Assembly (NCBI RefSeq): GCF_002904335.1
Contig: NZ_PPHF01000087.1
Coordinates: forward strand, 44,774 to 108,773
Reading direction: 5' to 3'
DNA from: Amycolatopsis sp. CA-126428
GTDB taxonomy: Bacteria > Actinomycetota > Actinomycetes > Mycobacteriales > Pseudonocardiaceae
DNA: 64,000 nt
Shown: piece after piece, positions 57,739 to 64,000 of the stretch
Layout: each line of letters begins with the position of its first letter
Position numbering within the stretch: position 1 is the stretch's first letter
Made by a program: the position numbers and the translations under genes
Notes under the pieces: model-generated
What the model saw: the letters and a program-made list of their open reading frames with translations, nothing else
The model's database searches: none
Told to the model about the DNA's origin: nothing

Positions 57739-59136
57739 TCAGACCCGGGAGAGGCGGCTGACCAGCACCGATGACGGCGCGGGATGGGCGCCGCGGCCGC
57801 GCACGGAGTCCGCCACCGCGCGGTCGGACGTCGCGACGACCATCGGCCGCCCCGCGGGCTCGGCCGCCACGATGTTGCGGATGACGTCGTCGGCCAGCAC
57901 CCCGCGGTCGGAGAACAGCACCCGCACGCCGCGGGGCACCGAGGCGGGGACGGACAGCACGCCGGCGCCGTCGAACACGACGGTGACCTCGGCGGCGGTG
58001 CGCGCGGCCAGCGCGGACAGCTGGTGGATCAGCCGGTCGCGCTGGTCGGCGAGGGCGAGTTCCGGGTAGCCGGTCTTGGTGACGTTGTAGCCGTCGACGA
58101 TCAGGTGCACGTTGGGCAGCGCGAGATAGCGGTCCAACGTGGTCACGTCGGCGATCTTGCCGCCCTGGCCGGTGCCGGCGCTGGCGCCGCGGACCATGTC
58201 CGCCGGGCGGGCGCCGCGCGCGCCGAGGGCGAGCTCGCGGCGCAGGCCGGTGACGGCGCCGTCGATGGTGTCGATGAGCAGGGCGAGCCGCACCTCGTCG
58301 GCCTGCCGGGCCTCGCGCGCGGACTGGCGGGCGATCTCGGCGTCGGTGACCGCGCGCTCGGCGCGGGCGCGCTCGCCGGCGACGCGCTGGCGTTCGCGCT
58401 CGAGCTGGGCGGTGAGGGCGGCGATCTCGGCGTTGCGCGCGGCGGACCCGCGTTCGGCGTCGGCGGCGGCCGCTTCGGTCGCGTCCCGGGCCTGGCGCAA
58501 CTGGACGCCTTGTTCGCGAAGGCGCTTCAGGAGCTTCTCGACTTCGCCCTCGCGCTCGCCCCGGGCGTTCTCGGCGGCCTGTTTCGCCTCGGCGAGCTCG
58601 GCGCGGACCTGGGCGAGCTCGGTCTCGAGCCGCTGGGTGCGGGCGAGCGCGGCGTCGCGTTCGGCGCGCAGGGCGTTTTCCTCGGCGTTCCGGGCGACCA
58701 GCCGGACGCGCCCGGCGGCCCCGGACTCGCCGAGCAGGACGGCGGCGGCCGCCGCGGCGACGGATTCGGTGGCGTTGGGGTCGAGGGCGTCGGTGCGGTG
58801 CTCGCGCAGCCACTCGATGACGGCGGTCCGGAACTGCGAGGAGTCGCCGAGGGCCGCGAGCAGGGCGGCGCCGCCGAGCTTCGCGCGCTTGGCCGGGGCG
58901 AACTTGGCGACCGGCCGCAGCTGGCGGGGCACGTCGGTGGCGGGCAGCTTGGCGACGGCGGCCGCGGCGAGCTCGGCGATGCGGTCGCGCACCGGTTCGG
59001 GCAGCGCGGGCCAGGTGGCGGGCTCGGGATGTCCGGCCTGGTCAGCGGGCTCCTCGGCCGGCTCGGTGCGCGACGCGACACCCGAGGGACCGACGGGGTC
59101 CCCGGGTGGCTCCGGCACGAGCGGCTGCGGGTGCAT
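57739..59136 (-). CDS. NYN-domain (PIN-like) putative ribonuclease with coiled coil
   Basis: The 465-residue protein has a Pro/Glu-rich start, a helical domain (about residues 45-150), a long coiled coil rich in Glu, Arg and Ala (about 150-300) and a C-terminal NYN/YacP-like domain (about 320-465). The domain shows LIVDGYNVTKTGYPELAL with the metal-binding Asp, VTVVFDGAGVL, and VLFSDRGVLADDVIRNIV and MVVATSDRAVADSV with further acidic positions. NYN domains cut RNA, and YacP relatives mature ribosomal RNA in Firmicutes. Cytoplasmic location is expected. It is divergent from the DnaQ/GIY-YIG gene. Confidence 0.85.
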   Translation of the reverse strand: MHPQPLVPEPPGDPVGPSGVASRTEPAEEPADQAGHPEPATWPALPEPVRDRIAELAAAAVAKLPATDVPRQLRPVAKFAPAKRAKLGGAALLAALGDSSQFRTAVIEWLREHRTDALDPNATESVAAAAAAVLLGESGAAGRVRLVARNAEENALRAERDAALARTQRLETELAQVRAELAEAKQAAENARGEREGEVEKLLKRLREQGVQLRQARDATEAAAADAERGSAARNAEIAALTAQLERERQRVAGERARAERAVTDAEIARQSAREARQADEVRLALLIDTIDGAVTGLRRELALGARGARPADMVRGASAGTGQGGKIADVTTLDRYLALPNVHLIVDGYNVTKTGYPELALADQRDRLIHQLSALAARTAAEVTVVFDGAGVLSVPASVPRGVRVLFSDRGVLADDVIRNIVAAEPAGRPMVVATSDRAVADSVRGRGAHPAPSSVLVSRLSRV

Positions 59137-59208
59137 TGGTCCAGGGTAGGCCCCGCCCCCGCATCCCGCCCCGCGCGCCACACGGACCGCGCCGGTGGCC
59201 CGCGCGGG

Positions 59209-59249
59209 CACCGCGCCGAGCACTGCGCGACCACCGCGCCGAGCACTGC
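59209..59249. repeat. 18-bp direct repeat in the divergent promoter region
   Basis: CACCGCGCCGAGCACTGC occurs at 59209-59226 and again at 59232-59249, a 23-bp step. It lies between the NYN-domain gene and the divergent DnaQ/GIY-YIG gene. It may be a paired protein-binding site or a chance duplication. Confidence 0.6.
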
Positions 59250-59289
59250 ACCGGCAAAACTGTCGGGGGCCGCCCCTAAAGTCTCGCCC

Positions 59290-60993
59290 ATGCGTTCGGT
59301 CCAGGCTCAGCTCGCGTTCGACGAGCTCGGAACTCCCTTGCGGGACACCACTTTCGTCGTCTTCGACCTCGAGACCACCGGGGCTCCGCCGGGTCCGTCG
59401 GTGATCACCGAGATCGGGGCGGTGAAGGTGCGCGCCGGCGAGGTGCTGGGCGAGTTCGCGACGCTGGTGAACCCGGGCTCGCCGATCCCGCCGCAGATCG
59501 TCTCATTGACCGGGATCACGCAGGCCATGGTCTACGACGCGCCGCCGATCGAGGAGGTGCTGCCGGCGTTCCTCGAGTTCATCGGGGGTGCGGTGCTGGT
59601 GGCGCACAACTCCGGCTTCGACACCTCCCACATGCGGGCGGCGTGCGAGGGGCACGGGTACGGGTGGCCGAAGCCGACGGTGGTCTGCACGGTCCGCCTG
59701 GCGCGGCGCGTGGTGCCGCGGGACGAGGTCGGGCGCTACAACCTGACGGCGCTGGCGATGCTGTTCGGCGCGCGGACGCGGCCCACGCACCGGGCGCTGG
59801 ACGACGCGCGGGCGACCGTCGACGTCCTGCACGGCCTGCTGGAGCGGGTCGGGAACGTGGGCGTGCACTCGCTCGAGGAGCTGATGGGGTACCTGCCGGA
59901 GGTGACCGTCGCCCAGCGGGCGAAACGGCACCTGGCGGCGGACCTGCCGTCGGCCCCGGGCGTCTACCTGTTCAAGGGGCCGAAGGAGGAGGTCCTGTAC
60001 GTCGGCACGGCGAAGGACCTGCGGCGGCGGGTGCGGAGTTACTTCACGGGCTCGGAGAACCGCAGCCGGATCCGGGAGATGGTCGCGCTGGCCGAGCGCG
60101 TCGACCACGTCGTGTGCGCGCACGCGCTGGAGGCGGAGGTGCGGGAGCTGCGGCTGATTTCGGCGCACCGGCCCGCGTACAACCGGCGGTCGAAGAACCG
60201 GCACCAGGGCTGGTGGATCGGCTTGACCGACGAGGCGTTCCCCCGGCTGTCGGTGGTGCGGCTGCCGCGGCCGGGGGTGCTGGGCCCGTTCCGCAACCAG
60301 GCGGACGCCCGCACGACGGCGGACACCCTGGCCGGGGCGTCGGGCCTGCGGACGTGCACGCAGCGGATCTCGCCGCGGTCGGCGAACGGGACGCCGTGCG
60401 TGCTGGCGGAGCTGGGACGCTGCGGAGCGCCGTGCGCGGGACGCCAGAGCGTGGAGGCGTACAGCCCGGCGGTCGAGTCGGTGTCCGGGCTCATCGCGGG
60501 CCTGGACGGCCGTCCCCTGCACACGGCGGCCGCGCACGTGGAGCACCTGGCGGCGGGCCGGCACTACGAGCAGGCGGCCCGCCACCGCGACGAGCTGGCG
60601 GGCCTGATCCGCGCACTGGGCCGAGCCCACCGCCAGGGCGCCCTGGCCTCGATCGGCGAGCTGATCGCGGCGGCCCCGGACGGCGAGGGCGGCTGGGAGC
60701 TGTCGGTGATCCGCTACGGCCGCCTGGCCTCCGCCGGCGTGGCCCGGCGCGGGGTGCCGCCGATGCCGGTGGTGGAGGCACTGGTGGCCTCGGCGGAGAC
60801 GGTCCTCCCGGACCCGGGCCCCCTCCACGGCGCGCCCCCGGAGGAGGTGGGGGTGCTGCTGCGCTGGCTGGCCCGCCCAGGGGTCCGGCTGGTCCGCACC
60901 ACCCGCCCCTGGTCCGAGCCGGCCGCGGTGGCCGGCTGGCGCAACTGGCTGGACCTGGTCGCAAACGCCCACACCCTCGAACACACCGACTAA
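59290..60993 (+). CDS. DnaQ-like DEDDh exonuclease fused to a UvrC-type GIY-YIG domain
   Basis: The 567-residue protein has an exonuclease domain (about residues 18-185) with DLETTG, HNSGFDTSHM and the final HRALDDARATV, so all acidic positions and the His of DEDDh enzymes are present. A GIY-YIG domain follows (about 215-300: GVYLFKGPKEEVLYVGTAKDLRRRVRSYF) as in UvrC, then a region with Cys (GRCGAPCAG) also like UvrC. UvrB-binding and helix-hairpin-helix parts are lacking. The fusion suggests a repair enzyme that both nicks and trims DNA. The family is known in actinobacteria, but its exact role is not settled. Confidence 0.9.
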   Translation: MRSVQAQLAFDELGTPLRDTTFVVFDLETTGAPPGPSVITEIGAVKVRAGEVLGEFATLVNPGSPIPPQIVSLTGITQAMVYDAPPIEEVLPAFLEFIGGAVLVAHNSGFDTSHMRAACEGHGYGWPKPTVVCTVRLARRVVPRDEVGRYNLTALAMLFGARTRPTHRALDDARATVDVLHGLLERVGNVGVHSLEELMGYLPEVTVAQRAKRHLAADLPSAPGVYLFKGPKEEVLYVGTAKDLRRRVRSYFTGSENRSRIREMVALAERVDHVVCAHALEAEVRELRLISAHRPAYNRRSKNRHQGWWIGLTDEAFPRLSVVRLPRPGVLGPFRNQADARTTADTLAGASGLRTCTQRISPRSANGTPCVLAELGRCGAPCAGRQSVEAYSPAVESVSGLIAGLDGRPLHTAAAHVEHLAAGRHYEQAARHRDELAGLIRALGRAHRQGALASIGELIAAAPDGEGGWELSVIRYGRLASAGVARRGVPPMPVVEALVASAETVLPDPGPLHGAPPEEVGVLLRWLARPGVRLVRTTRPWSEPAAVAGWRNWLDLVANAHTLEHTD

Positions 60994-61017
60994 CGCACCC
61001 AACTCCCCGCCCGCCCG

Positions 61018-61393
61018 CCTGCCGTACCCGGTCGGCCCGCGTACCCAGGGAGTCGGCTCGTGTACCCGCACCGTCGGCTGGCGTACCCAGGGAGTCGGCT
61101 TGCGTACCCGGAGGGTCGGCCGCCGCACCGGGAAGGTCGGTCCGTGGCGGACCATCCGCGCACGCAAAGCGACCCTCCAGGCCCGCGAGCCGACCCTTCA
61201 GGCACGCGAGCCGACCCTTCAGGCACGCGAGCCGACCCTTCAGGCACGCAAGCCGACCGTGTGGGTACGCAAGGCGACCGCCCGGGTTCGCGAGGCGACC
61301 CTCCCGGTACGCGAACCGACCGTGTGGGTACGCCAGCCGACCCTCTGGGTACGCAGGCCGACCGTGTGGGTACGCAGGCCGGAAGCGGGGCGG
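61018..61393. repeat. Array of about fifteen 21-bp units in two opposed blocks
   Basis: Five units of the type GCGTACCCAGGGAGTCGGCT run from 61039 to 61143. After a 19-bp join, ten units of the inverse type, such as CGCGAGCCGACCCTTCAGG, run from 61163 to 61372 and fade at 61393. Three neighbouring units are identical. A degenerate unit precedes 61039. It fills the whole junction of two convergent genes. It is the same family as 1718-1948 and 35317-35463. Confidence 0.9.
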
Positions 61394-62299
61394 TTAGGCG
61401 ACCGAGGTGTTCAGGGCGTCCAGGAGCCAGGTGTGGGCGAGGCCCATCGGGGCCGCTTCGCCGGTGATCTCCCCCGTCAGGTGCCAGTAGCGGCGAAGCC
61501 GCGGATTGCGGTCCGGCGCCGTCCGGTGGTTCAACGCCCGGCGGAAGGACGGGCTGTCCGCCGCGTCCAGGGCCGATGCGTGGGCCGCCACGAAACGGTC
61601 CAGCTCCGGCCCCGGGGCCGGCCGGGCTCCGGCTGACAGGAGGGCTCCGGCCAGGATGCACGCCTCGCCCACCTCCGCGTGGAGCGCGCCCAGGTCCGCG
61701 ACGCGGTCCTGGCCGGCCAGCGTGCTCGCCTTCAGATCCAACGCCAGCCGGGCGTCGGCCGCCAGCAGCACCAGCTCCGCGTACGCCACCACCTGGGCCG
61801 TCGACGGCTGGGACGGGGGCTCCGGGGCGCTGATGTCCAGGAACATGCGGGCCGCGTCGGGTGGGATCGGGCCCGTGGTCATCGGACGCCACAAGCGGAC
61901 CAGCGTCTCGTGGGCCGAATACCCGTCCTGCACCGCCGACAGCAGCTCCAGGCGCGCCGCGCGGTCGGCGGGCGCCGCCTCCGAGACCGCGCGGAGCACC
62001 GAACGCCGCCAGTGCAACGTCGCCAGCTCGCGATCCAGCGCCGTCCGCTCGGCCGCCACGGCCTCGTCGAGGGACCAGCGGCCGGCGAGGACGTCGGTGA
62101 TCGGGCGCAGGCCCAGCCCGAGCCCGCGCAGCCGGCGCACCAGGGTGAGCCGGTCGATCGCCGCGCCGTCGAAGCGGCGGTGGCCGCCCGCGCTGCGCAC
62201 CGGTTCCAGGAGGCCCTCGTCGCAGTAGAACCGGATCGTGCGGACGGAGACGCCGGTGCGGCGCGCCAGCTCGCCGATCCCGAGTGTGACTCCGGTCAC
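61394..62299 (-). CDS. MerR-family transcriptional regulator with a large helical C-terminal domain
   Basis: The 301-residue protein has an N-terminal MerR winged helix (residues 5-72: LGIGELARRTGVSVRTIRFYCDEGLLEPVRSAGGHRRFDGAAIDRL) and a longer helical C-terminal domain than metal or redox sensors, with no Cys cluster. It likely senses an organic compound. GTG is the start. The divergent gene 44 bp away encodes a mycothiol-dependent isomerase family protein, a candidate target, although no clear palindrome is visible in the short gap. Confidence 0.85.
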   Translation of the reverse strand: MTGVTLGIGELARRTGVSVRTIRFYCDEGLLEPVRSAGGHRRFDGAAIDRLTLVRRLRGLGLGLRPITDVLAGRWSLDEAVAAERTALDRELATLHWRRSVLRAVSEAAPADRAARLELLSAVQDGYSAHETLVRLWRPMTTGPIPPDAARMFLDISAPEPPSQPSTAQVVAYAELVLLAADARLALDLKASTLAGQDRVADLGALHAEVGEACILAGALLSAGARPAPGPELDRFVAAHASALDAADSPSFRRALNHRTAPDRNPRLRRYWHLTGEITGEAAPMGLAHTWLLDALNTSVA

Positions 62300-62343
62300 C
62301 TTCCGTCGAACCTCCAGCCGGGTGGAATTCCTACGGTACGGCC

Positions 62344-63081
62344 ATGGACACCACGAGACTCGCCGAAGGACTCCACGAGCACACCGCCGGCTTCGCCGCA
62401 GCCGTCGAAAACGCCGATCCGGACATGAAAGTGCCCACCTGCCCGGAGTGGCCGCTGCGGGTGCTCACCGGGCACCTCGGCCAGGCCCACCGCTGGGCCG
62501 CGAGCATCGTCCGGGACGGGCCGTCGCCGGTCCCGGACCCGTTCGACGCCGACCCCGGCTCCCCCGAGAAGTGGTCCGGCTGGCTGTGCGAGGGCGCCCA
62601 GGACCTCGAAGACGCCGTGACGGCCGCCGGCGGCACTCCGGTTTGGACGTTCCTCGGCCCCCGGCCGGCCCGGTTCTGGCTGCGCCGGATGCTGCACGAC
62701 ACCACCGTCCACCACGCCGACGCCGCCCTGGCCGCCGGCCGGGGCTTCACCGTGGCGCCGGACCACGCCGCCGACGCGATCAGCGAGTGGCTGGAGCTGC
62801 TCTGCGACCCCGTCACGGCGAGCCTCAAACCGGACTTCGCCGAGCTGCGCGGCACCGGCCAGACCCTGCGGCTGACCCCGGACGCGGGCCCGGGCTGGCT
62901 GATCACCCGCCACCCCGGCGGCGTCCGGTGGACGCGGGAATCCGGCACCGCGGACGTGACGCTGACCGGCCCGGTGCGGGACCTCCTGCTCGTGCTGACC
63001 CGGCGCCGGCCCGCGGAGGGCGTCACCGTCACCGGCGACGAAGCACTCGCCGCGCACTGGCTGGCCCACACCGCGGCGTAG
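62344..63081 (+). CDS. Mycothiol-dependent maleylpyruvate isomerase family protein
   Basis: The 245-residue protein has the DinB-like four-helix N-terminal domain of this family (TTRLAEGLHEHTAGFAAAV..VPTCPEWPLRVLTGHLGQAHRWAA), with His in GHLGQAHRW and the later DTTVHHADAAL as likely metal ligands. A C-terminal domain (about 160-245) ends VTVTGDEALAAHWLAH. Members use mycothiol as cofactor, in keeping with the actinobacterial host. Most paralogues have unknown substrates, so true maleylpyruvate isomerase activity is not implied. It is divergent from the MerR gene. Confidence 0.85.
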   Translation: MDTTRLAEGLHEHTAGFAAAVENADPDMKVPTCPEWPLRVLTGHLGQAHRWAASIVRDGPSPVPDPFDADPGSPEKWSGWLCEGAQDLEDAVTAAGGTPVWTFLGPRPARFWLRRMLHDTTVHHADAALAAGRGFTVAPDHAADAISEWLELLCDPVTASLKPDFAELRGTGQTLRLTPDAGPGWLITRHPGGVRWTRESGTADVTLTGPVRDLLLVLTRRRPAEGVTVTGDEALAAHWLAHTAA

Positions 63082-63126
63082 CTAGGATCGCGGACGACAC
63101 CCGCACACGAGTCTTGGAGGACCCAG

Positions 63127-63408
63127 GTGATCACCGCGATCGTGTTGATCCAGGTAGAGGCGGACGCGATCCCGGACGCGGCGCAGGCGATCGCCGACAT
63201 CGACGGTGTCGGCGAGGTCTACTCGTGCGCCGGGGACGTCGACCTCATCGCCACCGTGAAGGTGTCCACGCACGAGGAGCTGGCCGACCTGATCCCCGGC
63301 CGGATCGGGAAGGTGCCGGGCGTGCTCAACACCGTCACGCACATCGCGTTCCGGTCCTACAGCCGCTCCGACACCGAATCGGCCTTCTCGATCGGCGTGG
63401 AGGATTGA
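63127..63408 (+). CDS. Lrp/AsnC ligand-binding (RAM) domain protein without DNA-binding domain
   Basis: The 93-residue protein (MITAIVLIQVEADAIPDAAQAIADIDGVGEVYSCAGDVDLIATVKV...) consists only of the ferredoxin-like RAM domain of Lrp/AsnC regulators. Stand-alone forms bind amino acids or modulate other regulators. GTG is the start, after GGAGG. Its stop overlaps the TTG of the next small gene by 4 bp. Confidence 0.88.
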   Translation: MITAIVLIQVEADAIPDAAQAIADIDGVGEVYSCAGDVDLIATVKVSTHEELADLIPGRIGKVPGVLNTVTHIAFRSYSRSDTESAFSIGVED

Positions 63409-63593
63409 GCGAGCTCCCCGCGGAGCTGGCCGCTGCCCTCGCGGCCGCCCCGGACGCCGCGGCGCTGTTCGAGGCGCTGCCGCCCTCCCACCGGCGTGAG
63501 TACGTCCGCTGGGTTGCCGAGGCCAAGAAGCTCGAGACGCGCGTCTCGAGGGCGGAGAAGGCCGTCTCCCGGCTCCGCGCCGGCCAGGAGTAG
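63405..63593 (+). CDS. Short OmdA/YdeI C-terminal-domain-like protein
   Basis: The frame starts at a TTG that overlaps the stop of the Lrp-like gene (TTGA) and encodes 62 residues: SELPAELAAALAAAPDAAA, then LFEALPPSHRREYVRWVAEAK and KLETRVSRAEKAVSRLRAGQE. The pattern of a loose helix followed by 'L..S.RREYVRWV.EAK..ETR..R..K....L..G' is that of the C-terminal half of YdeI/OmdA proteins, including the one encoded at 28063-28506. It lacks the DUF1905 half. Codon bias is normal for the genome. The function is unknown. Confidence 0.75.
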   Translation: MSELPAELAAALAAAPDAAALFEALPPSHRREYVRWVAEAKKLETRVSRAEKAVSRLRAGQE

Positions 63594-63600
63594 AGCGGAA

Positions 63601-63640
63601 ACGTCGAAGGCCACCTCCGGGCGGAGGTGGCCTTCGACGT
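63601..63640. terminator. Perfect 40-bp palindrome between convergent genes
   Basis: Arms of 19 bp beginning ACGTCGAAGGCCACCTCCG close a two-base loop, 8 bp after the OmdA-like gene and 10 bp before the end of qcrB. It is very likely a two-way terminator. Confidence 0.8.
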
Positions 63641-63649
63641 CGGTGACGA

Positions 63650-64000
63650 CTAGTGCTCGGAGCGCTTGGCGGCTTCGGCCGTCTCGATGCTCTCGAACTC
63701 ACCCGGTTCACCCTGGGTGATCGAGTGCCCGTTCCCGTGCCCGTTGCCGTTGGCCCGCTGCAGCGCCGCGGTCTCCTCGGCCGGGTCCGGGGACCAGAAC
63801 GTGCCCGGCACCGCGTGGCCGGCCGAACCCAGCTTGTTCATCTTCTTCGGCACCGACGCGCCCTGGTACTCGAGCGGGATGGCGTGCCCGTGGCTGTCCA
63901 CGCCGGCCAGCGGCTGGTGGATCTCGATGAACTCACCGTGCGGCAGCCGCTTGATGATGCCCGTCTCGACGCCGTGCTCCAGCACCTCGCGGTCGGCCCG
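63650..64000 (-). CDS. qcrB: Cytochrome bc1 complex cytochrome b subunit, C-terminal part
   Basis: The 116 visible residues match the cytosolic C-terminal tail of actinobacterial QcrB: EVLEHGVETGIIKRLPHGEFIEIHQPL, DSHGHAIPLEYQGASVPKKMNKLGSAGHAVPG, then an acidic, Gly/His/Asn-rich end (NGNGHGNGHS). The haem-binding membrane part lies outside the window. QcrB carries quinol oxidation in the bc1-aa3 supercomplex of the respiratory chain. It would follow qcrC and qcrA on the same strand. Confidence 0.88.
   Translation of the reverse strand, partial: RADREVLEHGVETGIIKRLPHGEFIEIHQPLAGVDSHGHAIPLEYQGASVPKKMNKLGSAGHAVPGTFWSPDPAEETAALQRANGNGHGNGHSITQGEPGEFESIETAEAAKRSEH

Noticed and set aside
61100..61636. 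Heptapeptide-repeat protein (PTLQARE-type)
   Set aside because: It is a translation of the 21-bp DNA repeat. It runs antisense into the MerR gene and has no start signals.

Overview
The window is very GC-rich, with a strong G/C preference at third codon positions, frequent GTG starts and many 1-4 bp stop/start overlaps. It carries a type VII (ESX) secretion locus, a mycothiol-dependent isomerase family gene, a PimB-type phosphatidylinositol mannosyltransferase, the actinobacterial biotin synthase partner BsaP and a cytochrome bc1 gene. Together these point to a mycolic-acid-lineage or Pseudonocardiaceae-type actinomycete, most likely Amycolatopsis or a close relative. The genus is an inference. 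No rRNA, tRNA, insertion sequence, prophage or CRISPR array was found.

Layout. 1-7.6 kb holds a truncated transketolase N-terminal subunit, divergent soxR, kptA (RNA 2'-phosphotransferase), a TetR/MMPL pair with five evenly spaced operators, an epoxide hydrolase/TetR pair with two operators, a small membrane protein and a metallo-beta-lactamase-fold hydrolase. 7.6-11.5 kb holds hisD-hisC-hisB and a nitrilase-superfamily hydrolase. 11.5-36.7 kb is the ESX locus. It contains eccB coupled to two paralogous LuxR-type response regulators, eccE, a six-gene operon ending in eccD, a triple-ATPase eccC, an operon of WXG100/PPE-like proteins with a WXG-hydrolase fusion, and a mycosin. Inserted in the locus are a GH30 xylanase with a perfect CebR-type box, a secreted S1 protease, a YdeI-like protein, an acyl-adenylating enzyme and membrane proteins. 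36.7-41 kb holds nadA-nadB-nadC with divergent nrtR. 41-43.4 kb holds a Lon-N protein, an M48 protease and a membrane protein. 43.4-52.2 kb holds the biotin genes bsaP, bioB, bioD and bioA, which flank two SulP-carbonic anhydrase fusions. 52.3-64 kb holds a P450/SRPBCC pair, a kinase-like protein, pimB, an NlpC/P60 hydrolase, an NYN-domain protein, a DnaQ/GIY-YIG fusion, a MerR regulator, a mycothiol-dependent isomerase, small Lrp-like and OmdA-like proteins, and the end of qcrB.

Most unusual points. (1) The mycosin has lost Asp, His and Ser of its catalytic triad, so the only mycosin seen here looks like a pseudoprotease. (2) Three convergent gene junctions are filled with arrays of a 21-bp repeat that flips orientation once, giving long potential hairpins. 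(3) An eight-copy array of a small palindrome with a 41-43 bp period lies between bsaP and a membrane protein gene. (4) A 44-bp palindrome occurs in two nearly identical copies 12 kb apart. (5) Two ESX genes encode WXG-type proteins with long C-terminal domains, each translationally coupled to a small gene, which is the layout of effector/partner pairs.
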